A stretch of 64,000 nt of DNA from JdFR-22 sp964534325 (GTDB lineage Archaea; Halobacteriota; Archaeoglobi; Archaeoglobales; Archaeoglobaceae). The DNA is taken from contig CAZHOR010000004.1 in NCBI GenBank assembly GCA_964534325.1, positions 62,001 through 126,000 on the forward strand. Direction: 5' to 3'. Position 1 is the first letter of the stretch. Every line of letters begins with the position of its first letter. Positions 1 through 8,530 of this stretch are shown here, one piece after another. The notes beneath the pieces are model-generated. The model saw nothing but the letters and a program-made list of their open reading frames with translations, did not search any database and was not told the DNA's origin. The position numbers and the translations under genes were made by a program.

Positions 1-2
1 GC

Positions 3-1751
3 AACTACATCTACGATGAAGAGAAAGAGGGCACCAAATTCGATGAATTGCCGGATACGTGGACCTGTCCCGTTTGTGGAGCGCCCAAGTCTGCTTTTGT
101 TCCCGTAGGCATCTCAACCGAAGATAGAGAAGTCGGAACGAATGTTGCGGACAAGATGGTAGAGCAGCTGGAAGCTTTTGGGGTAAGATACATTTACGGA
201 ATACCCGGGGACTCCAACCTGCCCCTAATAGAGGCAATCAGGAAGAGCAATATCGAGTTCATTTTGACCAGACATGAAGAGACCGCAGCCTTCATGGCAG
301 ATGCCCACGGGAAGATGACGGATGAAGTGGGAGTATGCATCTCCATTGCGGGTCCGGGGAGCACCAACCTGGTAACCGGGTTGATGGATGCCATGACAGA
401 TAGGAGTCCTGTTCTGGCTTTACTGGGTCAAATACCTGAAGTCTATCTGGGAAGTGAAGGATTACAGGAGATCGATCAGATTGAGCTGTTCAGCAGCTTT
501 GCCGCCTATACCGAAACGGTAGCCAGACCTAATCAGGCCCTGAATGTAACCACGATGGCAGTAAAACATGCCTACCGAAATCCGGGTCCTTCCGTTCTCA
601 GCTGTCCTACCGATGTGCTTTCAGAAGGTTTGAGCGATAAGATAAATGAGCCCGAAAGGCGGTTGTTCAGGAGGAGAACAGGCGGTGATGATCAGGACAT
701 AAAAAAGGCTGTCGAATTGATAAATGAGAGTGAGAGGCCAGCCATACTTGCTGGCTGGGGAGCGAGACACTCCGAAGAACTATTGACTCGTCTGGCATCA
801 AAGCTTAAAGCACCTATTGCTACCACCTCCAGAGCAAAGGGAGTGGTCCACGAGACACACCAGTTCAGCGTGGGGGTTCTGGGAACAATCGGGACTCCGC
901 ATGCAGCAAGAGCCATCAAGAAATGTGACATGCTGATAATTGTGGGGTCCATATTCAGACAGGCCAACCTCGTTCCTCCCGGAATCAAGATAGTGCAGAT
1001 AGATGTGGACCCTTCAAGGGTGGGGAAAACTTTCGACGTGGATGCGGGTGTGGTAGGGGACTCAAAATCGGTGCTGGAAAAAATGCTTCCCCAGTTGAAC
1101 GAAAAGCAGGGAGAAGAGGGCTATTTATCCAACATCTTCACCATCAAGAAGGAGTATTTCTCAGAGATCGAGGAAGATTCCCAGAACCTCTCGAGTCCAA
1201 TCTATCCCGGTTATGTCATACAGGCCATCAAAAGGCATGTGGACAGCGACGCCATTATCTGTGTCGATGTGGGAGATCACACCTACTGGTTCTACAAGAA
1301 GTTCATCTGTGAAGGCCAGAGAACTTTTCTTTCCGCCAACATAGCCAGTATGGGTTTCGGGTTTCCGGCTTCTCTCTCCGCCAAACTGGATTACCCTGAA
1401 AAGCAGGTAGTGTGTGTTACCGGAGACGGCGGATTCGGAATGCTGATGGCAGACTTCACCACTGCCGTTAGAGAGAATCTCCCCGTAAAAATCGTTCTGT
1501 TCAACGATGGCAAGCTAAAGAATATCAAAAAAGAGCAGTCGGCTGAAGGTTTCCTCGTTTTTGGAATAGACTTCCCCAACCCCGATTTTGCCCAATACGC
1601 TCAATCCTGCGGGGGAGAAGGTTATAGGGTCAGCGAGCCGCAGGAGCTGGATGAAGTTATGAAAAAAGCATTCAAATCGGATAAGCCTTCTCTAATAGAA
1701 GTTATAGTCGATCCTGAAGCCACCGCGCCCGGTGTGCGAAAAGTTGAGTAA
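3..1751 (+). CDS. Rubredoxin domain fused to pyruvate-oxidase-like TPP enzyme (5' partial)
   Basis: The reading frame is open from the window edge, so the gene starts upstream. The first visible residues read NYIYDEEKEGTKF and then LPDTWTCPVCGAPKSAF, which is the C-terminal half of a rubredoxin with its second Cys-x2-Cys iron knuckle; the first knuckle must lie outside the window. After a short linker comes a complete thiamine-diphosphate enzyme: the N-terminal Pyr domain with GIPGDSN and the catalytic Glu in RHEETAAF, a central domain, and the C-terminal PP domain with the GDG...FNDG metal/TPP motif near 1420-1510. Family resemblance is to pyruvate oxidase/dehydrogenase (PoxB, SpxB) and acetolactate synthase. 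Inference: 2-keto-acid decarboxylation with electrons passed to the fused rubredoxin iron. A TTG at 48 could be miscalled as the start, but it lies inside the rubredoxin fold. The substrate cannot be told from sequence. Confidence 0.85.
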   Translation, partial: NYIYDEEKEGTKFDELPDTWTCPVCGAPKSAFVPVGISTEDREVGTNVADKMVEQLEAFGVRYIYGIPGDSNLPLIEAIRKSNIEFILTRHEETAAFMADAHGKMTDEVGVCISIAGPGSTNLVTGLMDAMTDRSPVLALLGQIPEVYLGSEGLQEIDQIELFSSFAAYTETVARPNQALNVTTMAVKHAYRNPGPSVLSCPTDVLSEGLSDKINEPERRLFRRRTGGDDQDIKKAVELINESERPAILAGWGARHSEELLTRLASKLKAPIATTSRAKGVVHETHQFSVGVLGTIGTPHAARAIKKCDMLIIVGSIFRQANLVPPGIKIVQIDVDPSRVGKTFDVDAGVVGDSKSVLEKMLPQLNEKQGEEGYLSNIFTIKKEYFSEIEEDSQNLSSPIYPGYVIQAIKRHVDSDAIICVDVGDHTYWFYKKFICEGQRTFLSANIASMGFGFPASLSAKLDYPEKQVVCVTGDGGFGMLMADFTTAVRENLPVKIVLFNDGKLKNIKKEQSAEGFLVFGIDFPNPDFAQYAQSCGGEGYRVSEPQELDEVMKKAFKSDKPSLIEVIVDPEATAPGVRKVE

Positions 1752-1797
1752 AGCCCAAACCAAACGAATACTCAAGCTGCTAAATAAATAAAAAATA

Positions 1798-1816
1798 ATT
1801 TACTTTTTTAGTAAAT
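1798..1816 (-). terminator. Hairpin terminator of the Cys-rich micro-ORF
   Basis: Perfect 7-bp inverted repeat ATTTACT / AGTAAAT with a 5-nt loop. On the minus strand it is followed by a T-rich tract, as for an intrinsic terminator of the micro-ORF that ends at 1825. The convergent TPP gene ends 46 bp away on the other side. Confidence 0.5.
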
Positions 1817-1824
1817 TGTTCAGT

Positions 1825-1887
1825 TTAACATGAGCTCTTGCATTTGCAAGTGCCTTTCATCACTTTTCTGACCTTCAGGATCTTCAT
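1825..1887 (-). CDS. 20-residue Lys/Cys-rich micropeptide candidate
   Basis: ATG at 1887 to TAA at 1825 encodes 20 residues, basic in the first half and ending in KGTCKCKSSC. Support is contextual. A GGGGTGAT ribosome binding site sits a few bases before the ATG. A TATA-like tract (TTATATATAT on the minus strand, near 1922-1932) lies at a plausible distance upstream. A hairpin plus T-run terminator follows the stop. The three cysteines could bind a metal such as Zn or Cu, or form disulfides; that is inference from composition only. It lies between convergent and divergent larger genes and belongs to no obvious operon. An ORF this short can arise by chance, and I know no homologue. Confidence 0.4.
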   Translation of the reverse strand: MKILKVRKVMKGTCKCKSSC

Positions 1888-1966
1888 ATCTATCACCCCA
1901 ACGAGCAAAAGTATTAATGGAATATATATAAGTTTTGTTAATAAAATACATGGTTTGTTTAACAAC

Positions 1967-1981
1967 AGGTAATAATTACCT
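1967..1981. promoter_or_regulatory. Perfect palindrome AGGTAAT-A-ATTACCT
   Basis: A 15-bp perfect inverted repeat about 95 bp upstream of the TATA box of the membrane-protein gene at 2104. The same half-sites recur with a 4-bp spacer just after that gene at 2868-2885. It may be an operator. Confidence 0.35.
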
Positions 1982-2103
1982 CCGGTTTTTTGTGAACAGG
2001 TATTCTTTATTGAAGTATAAGAAAAACCCTAACGACGTCCCCTCATTATAATAGTGTGAATAAAAGAAGCTATTTATACTTACGATTGTTAGGTCTTTAC
2101 TGC

Positions 2104-2865
2104 ATGACCTCAAAACTGAAGTACTATACGGCCTCGCTGGCATTTTTATCTGGAATGATACTGGCTTTGATTGGTGTGGCATTCGCGGTCTCAGTGAACC
2201 TCACCAGATCTTCAGATTCATCTCAGATAAGCTTTACATACGGTATAGTCGCCTTCGGTCTGGCCGTATCCATCACAGGTCTAAATTTGATGATCAAGCA
2301 GAGGAGCACTTACACCAACTACATTATTCCGCTGGGTTTCGCTCTATCTGCTGCTGGTGTGGCAAAATTCGCGATGGAGTATCCTCAGGGATGGATATAC
2401 CCCAACATCACTTACACGATCATCCTATACGCGGGAGGCATCACTTTTCTGGTGGCAAACTCTTTCGCCAACGCCGTGCTCAATCTTATTGAAGGGAAGC
2501 CAGTAAGCATTAAAGAGGAGGTCCAGTACAGCGACGCAGACATCGAAAGAGAGGTTGATAGGGCGATTGAAGAATCATCCAGAAGACTGGTGGAGTTCTC
2601 GGACTCGGGATTAGGATTTAAGGATGTTGATATGCAGGGTTTCAAACCCGGTAAAGCATTCGGAGCCAGTAGGGAGACCACCCGTGTAAAGGATAGTGTA
2701 GAAGAAGCAAAGATATTACAAAACGTGGAATCTGGAAGAGTCACTTTTGAGGACTCTGAACTGGACGAGGTATCCAGTTTGTTGAAGGACGCCACATCAG
2801 ATAGATCGAGGGAGGAAAACGAAGAAAAGAAATATAGAAGATTTCTCCAGAAATTTTCTCAGTAG
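2104..2865 (+). CDS. Four-TM membrane protein with acidic cytoplasmic tail (DUF7139-like)
   Basis: About 253 residues. The N-terminal half has four hydrophobic helices (roughly residues 8-30, 42-62, 70-92, 102-125), and the C-terminal half is hydrophilic, rich in E/D/S and probably cytoplasmic. It resembles archaeal, especially haloarchaeal, uncharacterised membrane proteins; the family call is tentative. A GTG at 2056 gives a longer reading frame, but ATG 2104 is preferred because TATTTATACT at 2071-2080 sits 27-30 bp before it, as expected for leaderless transcription, and the protein then begins with a normal membrane-protein N-terminus. The next gene on the same strand is an actin-like ATPase, but 250 bp separate them, so an operon is unlikely. 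Function unknown. Confidence 0.75.
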   Translation: MTSKLKYYTASLAFLSGMILALIGVAFAVSVNLTRSSDSSQISFTYGIVAFGLAVSITGLNLMIKQRSTYTNYIIPLGFALSAAGVAKFAMEYPQGWIYPNITYTIILYAGGITFLVANSFANAVLNLIEGKPVSIKEEVQYSDADIEREVDRAIEESSRRLVEFSDSGLGFKDVDMQGFKPGKAFGASRETTRVKDSVEEAKILQNVESGRVTFEDSELDEVSSLLKDATSDRSREENEEKKYRRFLQKFSQ

Positions 2866-2867
2866 AG

Positions 2868-2885
2868 AGGTAATCATAATTACCT
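2868..2885. promoter_or_regulatory. Inverted repeat AGGTAAT-CATA-ATTACCT
   Basis: The 7-bp half-sites match the palindrome at 1967-1981 but with a 4-bp spacer. It lies 2 bp after the stop codon of the membrane gene. It could be a weak hairpin at the mRNA end or a second operator; no T-run follows. Confidence 0.3.
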
Positions 2886-3118
2886 GTAATACCTGCTTAC
2901 CTCCCTCTGCTCCCTCCTGCAAGCGGATTTCAGGTTTAAACTTGTGGATGCTATAAAGCGGGTTAGTTAACTTCATTAACAAATATTTTAATAATGTTTT
3001 TAATATTTTAAGTATTTTGTTAATTTAGATTGCATGCTCCTTTCTCTTCATTATTATTACAATTACATCAATGTTAAATACTATTACACTGAGTCAAGTC
3101 TGCTAAGGAGTTGATATA

Positions 3119-4159
3119 ATGGCAAAAGGACTTGATGTAGGCACAATGAATATTATTTGTGCGGAAAAAGATGGAGACTCTACCGCTTTCGCACAAGAAA
3201 GGAACGCTTTTCTGGAAATAGAGGCCAGTGATGTTACCAGAAGCATGCTGGATATGGCAAAGGTCTTGTATATAGAAAAGGACGACAAATTCCACATTTT
3301 GGGGGAGGATGCCTTCAAATTCGCCAACGTTTTCGGTCGAAATGTGAGGAGACCAATGAAACACGGTATAATCAGCCCGGACGAAAAAGAATCGATCCCC
3401 ATGATCAAGCTGATCATTGAAAAGGTTCTGGCAAACCCAGAAAGCCATAACGAGCTTGTATGCCTCTCCACACCGGCAAATCCGGTCGACTCGAATATGA
3501 ACGTTCTCTATCATAAGAGGACCGTGGAAGCATTATCTAGGAGATTGAATTACGAAATACAGGTAATAGACGAGGCACTGGCGGTAATATATTCCGAGCT
3601 GGGTAAACACAGCTTTACAGGTGTGGGTGTAAGCGTAGGAGCCGGCCTGACGAACGTCACCGTGGCATACATGGCCACTCCAATAGTCTCCTTCAGCATC
3701 TCCAGAGGAGGAGACTGGATCGACGAGCAGGTAGCCATAGCAACAGGATTGACCAAAGAGAGAGTGACCTCAATAAAGGAAAAGAATTTTGCTCTTACCA
3801 CAGAATTCGAGGTAGGAAGTGTCGAGGGAGCTCTATCGGTATATTACGATGCATTGATCACGTATATCATCCAGAACCTCAAGAAGAAGCTATCTGAAGT
3901 AACCCCACCCGATACCGAATTCCCCATAGCGATCGCAGGAGGGAGCACCAGACCCCGCGGATTTAACGATGTGTTCGAGAACAGGATAAGAGAAGCAAAC
4001 CTGCCTATTGACGTCTCCAAAATCAATAAAGCTAAAGACCCCATATACACCATAGCTCGAGGCTGTCTGATAGCAGCTCTAACCAAACAAGGAGAAGCTC
4101 AAGCAACCACCCAGGAAAAGGCCAAGGAGCAAAAAGAAGCAAAATCCTCTTCAAAGTAA
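3119..4159 (+). CDS. Actin/MreB-superfamily ATPase (salactin-like)
   Basis: 346 residues with the actin-fold signature in order: phosphate-1 loop GLDVGTMN (4-11), connect-1 VIDEALAVIYSEL (149-161), phosphate-2 GVGVSVGAGLTN (168-179), and adenosine motif AIAGGSTRPRGF (271-282). The last 30 residues are a low-complexity Q/E/K/A tail. The length suits an MreB or salactin-type protein with no large insertions and is shorter than FtsA; it has no membrane segment. By family it should bind ATP and may form filaments involved in cell shape or division. Its isolation from mreC/D or rod genes argues against classical MreB. AAGGAG lies 8 bases before the ATG. A strong hairpin terminator follows at once, so it is monocistronic. 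Confidence 0.85.
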   Translation: MAKGLDVGTMNIICAEKDGDSTAFAQERNAFLEIEASDVTRSMLDMAKVLYIEKDDKFHILGEDAFKFANVFGRNVRRPMKHGIISPDEKESIPMIKLIIEKVLANPESHNELVCLSTPANPVDSNMNVLYHKRTVEALSRRLNYEIQVIDEALAVIYSELGKHSFTGVGVSVGAGLTNVTVAYMATPIVSFSISRGGDWIDEQVAIATGLTKERVTSIKEKNFALTTEFEVGSVEGALSVYYDALITYIIQNLKKKLSEVTPPDTEFPIAIAGGSTRPRGFNDVFENRIREANLPIDVSKINKAKDPIYTIARGCLIAALTKQGEAQATTQEKAKEQKEAKSSSK

Positions 4160-4199
4160 GCAGTTATACTCGAAAATAACTGCAAAATTAATCTTTTTT
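4160..4199 (+). terminator. Intrinsic terminator after the actin-like gene
   Basis: Perfect 8-bp stem GCAGTTAT (4160-4167) / ATAACTGC (4176-4183) with an 8-nt loop. A run of seven T ends at 4199. Confidence 0.65.
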
Positions 4200-4307
4200 C
4201 TTTAAAAGCTATTTTTCCCTCTTTTTACCATTGCTGCTCAATCTGTGTTAGATGGCCTATAAGATCCGTTTAAGGGCAATAGATAATAAAATAATGAGAA
4301 TTGGAGT

Positions 4308-4547
4308 TTATCCTGTTTGTTCGCTGGCGAGGTCCCATTGCATGGTGTGGTCAACGGGTAACTGGTGAACGGAGATTATGGGGGCATTCTTTTCACTCAG
4401 GTATCGGATAAAGGTATCCAGCCCAAATTCTCCTCCCTTTTCCTTTAGGAAATTCTGGTATTCGGATTCGAGCTCTTCACGGGACATAAGGGTCTCCATT
4501 AGAGCCATTTCCCTACCGTTGTTGTCAACGAATTTGATGAGCGGCAT
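4308..4547 (-). CDS. Small acidic protein of unknown function
   Basis: 79 residues, no membrane segment, no cysteine, no recognisable domain. A GAGGGG ribosome binding site sits 6 bases before the ATG at 4547, which supports the start. The middle (MSREELESEYQNFLKEKG) is predicted helical and the C-terminal part contains HQLPVDHTMQWDL. It is alone between the actin terminator and an 860-bp gene-poor stretch. I do not recognise the family. Confidence 0.6.
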   Translation of the reverse strand: MPLIKFVDNNGREMALMETLMSREELESEYQNFLKEKGGEFGLDTFIRYLSEKNAPIISVHQLPVDHTMQWDLASEQTG

Positions 4548-5409
4548 TTTTTAACCCCTCTTAACCGGTTTACGGTTATATTCCAGTTTGAGTCCCTCAA
4601 ACTGTTAACACAACATAGTAGAGCTATAATCACTAATAAACTATTTTGAATTCCCCCATGTAATTATAATCATGGCCTTAAGATCTTGAAGACATACCTG
4701 ACATACTTCTTCTGACATACATCTCTCCCATGGAATCTACCACATCTTTATTTTTAAGCAACTTTATATAATATTAAAATTAATTCTGATAACGAACTTC
4801 CCAGCGCACCATTGGACGAATCAACAGTCCAGATTCCAGATACTACAATGCAAATTATATGCAGCTTTGAGGATGGTAAGAGGGTTTTAGAGTTTGGGAG
4901 ATGTAGAGAGTGATAGTCAGCATTACATTGATATGGGTCACGGTAGTTCTGTTAGAAGAGTGCTCGCAGAGCGGCCTAAAATACACATGCCTTCTACCCC
5001 TCCTTCTATTGCTGGTATCCTGGATCCCCGACCTCTATTTGATCCGATTGGTCTTTAAACACCTGAGGCGAAGAAGGGAGAAATAAGAATGAACAAAAAG
5101 AAATCTTCTTCAAGATCTCGTTCCAAGACCTCTTATACTGGTAAAATATAGGAGCAGCCAGCAATTTATTTGAAGTTGAGGTATGGATGGTGGAGTAAGT
5201 TCACTGGCCACTCCATGTGGAGACATTTTGTGGAGAGCGATTTGCATTCCCTTGTTTATGGTGTGTTTTGTTGATATTTATAATTGTACTGAGTTTTATT
5301 CAGTGAACAAATTCAGGATTTTTAGTGCTCCTCAAGCTGTTGATTTCTGAAGCCTGGGAAGAAAATTTTTTGTCCAATAATACCTTACAACAATAAGGAG
5401 CAGGATTCT
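4548..5409. other. Gene-poor stretch of 860 bp
   Basis: No convincing gene. Weak signals on the plus strand are a 41-codon frame at 4933-5058 (begins MGHGSSVRRVLAERPKIH, Pro-rich end) and a 20-residue basic frame at 5089-5151 (MNKKKSSSRSRSK) with AAGGGAG upstream. A perfect CTCCATGTGGAG palindrome lies at 5207-5218. The stretch may hold a decayed gene; neither frame is claimed as real. Confidence 0.4.
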
Positions 5410-7110
5410 ATGAAAAATCAGGAAGTAGCCAGAGTTCTGTATGAGATAGCTGATTATCTGGAAATGGAAAATGCTCAATTCAAGCCCAGAGCTTATAGGA
5501 GGGCAGCCCAGAATATCGAAAGTCTTGGTAGCGATATTGAGGAGGTGTACAGAAGGGGTGGACTGGAGAATATTGCAGGGGTGGGGAAGAGCATTGCCCA
5601 AAAGATCGAAGAGTATCTGGAGACAGGTAAGGTCAAGAAATTGCAGGAGCTGCAGGAGAAAGCGCCTGTCGATACGGAGAGCTTGATGTCAGTAGAGGGT
5701 CTGGGTCCCAAGACGGTTGAAGTGCTTTATAGCGAACTGGGGATAAAGGATCTGGATGATCTGGAGAAGGCAGCAAAAGAAGGTAGGATAAGAAGATTAA
5801 AAGGGTTCGGGCGGAAGACGGAAGAGAAAATCCTGGAGAACGTTTCTCTTGCCAGGAAGAGGTCACAGCGATACCTCCTGGGTTACGTGCTGCCTCAGGC
5901 AGAAAAAATAATCGAACAGCTTAAAGACCATGCAGTTAGGATCGATGTTGCAGGTTCCTTGAGGAGGAAGAAGGAGACCATAGGCGATATAGATATCCTG
6001 GTGGCATCCTCATCCCCAAAGGATGTCATGAATGCTTTTACACAGATGAATAACGTGGTGAAGGTCATCGAGGAAGGCGTGCAGAGCAGTTCTGTGCGAC
6101 TGGATAGCGGCATACAGGTAGACCTCAGGATAATGGAGGAAAAGAGCTTTGGATCGGCTTTACAGTATTTTACCGGTAGCAAAGACCACAATATCGCTCT
6201 CAGAAAAGTTGCAATAAGAAAAGGCTACAAATTAAACGAATACGGGCTGTTCAAGAGCAATGACATGATAGCAGGTAAAACCGAAGAAGATGTCTATAAG
6301 GCTCTGGACATGCAGTGGACCCCTCCTGAATTGAGGGAGAACAGAGGAGAGATAGAGGCTGCACTGGAAGGCAAACTACCCAAGATTGTGGAATACGGTG
6401 ATATAAAGGGAGACCTGCAGACCCACAGCAAGTGGAGTGACGGCGTCAACACCATCGAACAAATGGTGGAAGAGGCAAGAAGGTTGGGACACGATTATAT
6501 AGCCATAACCGATCACGTGGGCAGCTTGAAGATCGCTGGCGGTATGGAGATAGAGGAGATCCTTCAGCAGAAAGAGGAGCTCGAACAAGTTAGAGAGAAA
6601 TACGCTGATATTCACGTCCTTCATGGGGGCGAGGCGAACATAATGAAGGATGGACGCCTTGATGTGGGTAAAGAGATCCTTCAAGAGCTGGACCTGGTTC
6701 TGGCCAGTATACACTCTTCCTTCAGAATGAGCGAGAAGGACATGACCAACAGGGTTGTAATGGCTATGGAGAACGAGTACGTTAATATACTTGCCCACCC
6801 TACTTGCAGGAAGATTTACAGGAGAGAGCCGATCAGCGTAAACCTGGAGAAGATGCTGGAAGCAGCAAGGGAAAATAACGTTATCCTGGAGATCAATGCC
6901 GACCCGGAAAGACTGGACTTAAAGGATACTAACGTTAAACGGGCTGTCGATAGGGGAGTAAAGCTCTCCATAGGGACCGATGCTCATACCAGGAACAGCC
7001 TTCGATATTGGGAGCTGGGAGCTGCTGTAGCCAGAAGGGGCTGGGCAAAAAAAGAGGACGTTGTGAACACCTACAGCTTCAAAGAGCTGCTTCGCATATT
7101 TAAGAAATGA
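5410..7110 (+). CDS. polX: Family X DNA polymerase with PHP domain
   Basis: 566 residues, the normal length for bacterial/archaeal PolX. Order: helical 8-kDa-like region (1-60), helix-hairpin-helix motifs around GVGKSIAQKI and GLGPKTVEVL, nucleotidyltransferase palm with AGSLRRKKETIGDIDIL (181-197; Asp193 and Asp195 are metal ligands), then a C-terminal PHP phosphoesterase with GDLQTHSKWSDG, ITDH, HGGEANI, ASIHSS and GTDAH. PHP metal-binding residues look intact, so both gap-filling polymerase and 3'-5' exonuclease or 3'-phosphatase activity are expected in base excision repair. AAGGAG lies 8 bases before the ATG. It is a single gene with no operon partner. Confidence 0.97.
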   Translation: MKNQEVARVLYEIADYLEMENAQFKPRAYRRAAQNIESLGSDIEEVYRRGGLENIAGVGKSIAQKIEEYLETGKVKKLQELQEKAPVDTESLMSVEGLGPKTVEVLYSELGIKDLDDLEKAAKEGRIRRLKGFGRKTEEKILENVSLARKRSQRYLLGYVLPQAEKIIEQLKDHAVRIDVAGSLRRKKETIGDIDILVASSSPKDVMNAFTQMNNVVKVIEEGVQSSSVRLDSGIQVDLRIMEEKSFGSALQYFTGSKDHNIALRKVAIRKGYKLNEYGLFKSNDMIAGKTEEDVYKALDMQWTPPELRENRGEIEAALEGKLPKIVEYGDIKGDLQTHSKWSDGVNTIEQMVEEARRLGHDYIAITDHVGSLKIAGGMEIEEILQQKEELEQVREKYADIHVLHGGEANIMKDGRLDVGKEILQELDLVLASIHSSFRMSEKDMTNRVVMAMENEYVNILAHPTCRKIYRREPISVNLEKMLEAARENNVILEINADPERLDLKDTNVKRAVDRGVKLSIGTDAHTRNSLRYWELGAAVARRGWAKKEDVVNTYSFKELLRIFKK

Positions 7111-7314
7111 TCTCAGTCAGATTCAGCGGTTTTTTATATCCTTTATCATAAAGCTTCCACCTAATTAAGGGTAAGATATCTTTTATTGGGGATCGGGTAG
7201 GGTTGATGGTTGTAGGGTTGGTAGGGAAGGTAATAGTTATTTTAAATGCCTATACAGGTTATCAAATCATTATTGCATTGTTTCGGGGCGAGTATATCTA
7301 ATTTCGGTCAAAAA

Positions 7315-7369
7315 CTATATATATCTTAAATAACTGAATTAGATATAAGAGGAGGTGATTGTAAATGGC
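7315..7369 (+). promoter_or_regulatory. Promoter and conserved leader of histone gene 1
   Basis: TATA element CTATATATATCT at 7315-7326, then a short leader with GGAGGTGAT before ATG 7365. Positions 7344-7369 are identical, base for base over 26 bp, to the leader of the second histone gene (36801-36826, minus strand). Confidence 0.7.
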
Positions 7370-7568
7370 CAACATACCTGTTTCGCCAATCGATAGGTTG
7401 ATGAGAAAGGCCGGAGCAGATAGAGTTAGTGAAGATGCCAGCAAGAAGATGGTAGAAGTACTTGAGGAGTACGCTTCAGAAGTAGCCAGATCGGCTGCTG
7501 ATGTAGCCAGGCACGCCGGAAGGAAAACGGTCAAGGCCGAGGACATCAAGCTGGCCCTCAAGAAATAA
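7365..7568 (+). CDS. Archaeal histone (HMf family), copy 1
   Basis: 67 residues, a single histone fold with no tails: IPVSPIDRLMRKAGADRVS, long central helix, and the C-terminal GRKTVKAEDIKLALKK typical of archaeal histones. By family it forms dimers and longer hypernucleosome-like assemblies that wrap DNA. It differs from copy 2 (36602-36805) at about 17 positions, mostly in the dimer-exposed helix and the N-terminus, so the two may form heterodimers. Its GGAGGTGAT leader is shared exactly with copy 2. A hairpin terminator follows. Monocistronic. Confidence 0.97.
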   Translation: MANIPVSPIDRLMRKAGADRVSEDASKKMVEVLEEYASEVARSAADVARHAGRKTVKAEDIKLALKK

Positions 7569-7574
7569 TTCGCT

Positions 7575-7606
7575 GTAAAAGTATTATTCTTTTACCTTAT
7601 TTTTTC
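7575..7606 (+). terminator. Intrinsic terminator of histone gene 1
   Basis: 7-bp stem GTAAAAG (7575-7581) / CTTTTAC (7589-7595) with a 7-nt loop, followed by CTTATTTTTTC. Confidence 0.6.
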
Positions 7607-7722
7607 TTTATTCCGGGTTTTTCCTCCAAGACAAATCCATAAGTTTATCGTAAGTTAAATTCATGAACTCCTCTGGACTAATTTTATGTGAATGAATTGT
7701 TGGTCTTTCAGGAGGTTGAGGT

Positions 7723-8466
7723 ATGGAGAAGAAAGTTAGTTTCACTATTAGTGGTCTAAAGCTTAAAGGAAACCTGCACATTCCTGATACTGTTCCCCAT
7801 GACGGTTCTCCTTGTGTGATCGCTCTCCACGGTCTTGAGGGAGATAAGGATAGGGGTAAATGGCCCACGGTAGCATCATATCTCTATGACTCCGGTTATG
7901 CGTGTCTCCGGTTCAATTTCAGGGGATGTGGGGAGATCGAGAAGAGTGGTGGCGCTTTCGAGGATTTGACGTTATCTGGAAGGATCGAGGATTATAAAGC
8001 AGCTCTGCAGTACGTCCGCAGTGAGCAATCCATTGACAGCAACAGAATAGGGGTTATCGGCTCCAGCTTGGGAGGAATGGTTGCCATAGGAGGTAAGCAG
8101 AAAGTGAATGCGGTGGTCACCATGGGGTCTCCGTATAAGGTTCCCCGCTACGGAAAACCACTAATCCCTCAGGAAGAAGGTGATCACTACGTCCTGCCCT
8201 CCGGCAGCAGGTTCAGGAAGGATTTCTATGAAGATATCCAGAAATACGATCTGACCAAAGACGTGAAACAAGCCCCACCCTTATTGATCATCCACGGGAG
8301 CAGCGACGAGGTCGTCCCTGTGGAGCACGCTCGAATCCTTTACGAAAGCGCAGAAGAGCCAAAGGAGCTCCAGATAATCGAGGGGGCTGACCATACTTTC
8401 TCCACCCCTTCACACCTTTTTGAAGCTCTATGGTTAGCTGTAAACTGGTTCAATAAATACGTTTGA
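7723..8466 (+). CDS. Alpha/beta hydrolase (esterase/peptidase-like)
   Basis: 247 residues with the complete serine-hydrolase triad: nucleophile elbow GSSLGG after IGVI, Asp in HGSSDEVVPVEHA, and His in EGADHTF. HGLEGDKDRGK near residue 40 carries the oxyanion loop. There is no signal peptide, so it is cytosolic. The compact size and lack of a cap domain resemble the small YcjY/FrsA-like and dienelactone-hydrolase-like groups. The natural substrate is not evident. AGGAGGTTGAGGT directly precedes the ATG. The neighbours (histone, globin fusion) are unrelated. Confidence 0.9.
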   Translation: MEKKVSFTISGLKLKGNLHIPDTVPHDGSPCVIALHGLEGDKDRGKWPTVASYLYDSGYACLRFNFRGCGEIEKSGGAFEDLTLSGRIEDYKAALQYVRSEQSIDSNRIGVIGSSLGGMVAIGGKQKVNAVVTMGSPYKVPRYGKPLIPQEEGDHYVLPSGSRFRKDFYEDIQKYDLTKDVKQAPPLLIIHGSSDEVVPVEHARILYESAEEPKELQIIEGADHTFSTPSHLFEALWLAVNWFNKYV

Positions 8467-8530
8467 AGATACTATTGACTCTATCTTAACCATGAAAATT
8501 TTTTTAAGTGTTGTAGTATAATTCTCATAC

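Noticed and set aside
48..1751. TPP enzyme starting at TTG 48 without rubredoxin
   Set aside because: The frame is open upstream to the window edge and the upstream residues complete a rubredoxin half, so TTG 48 is internal.
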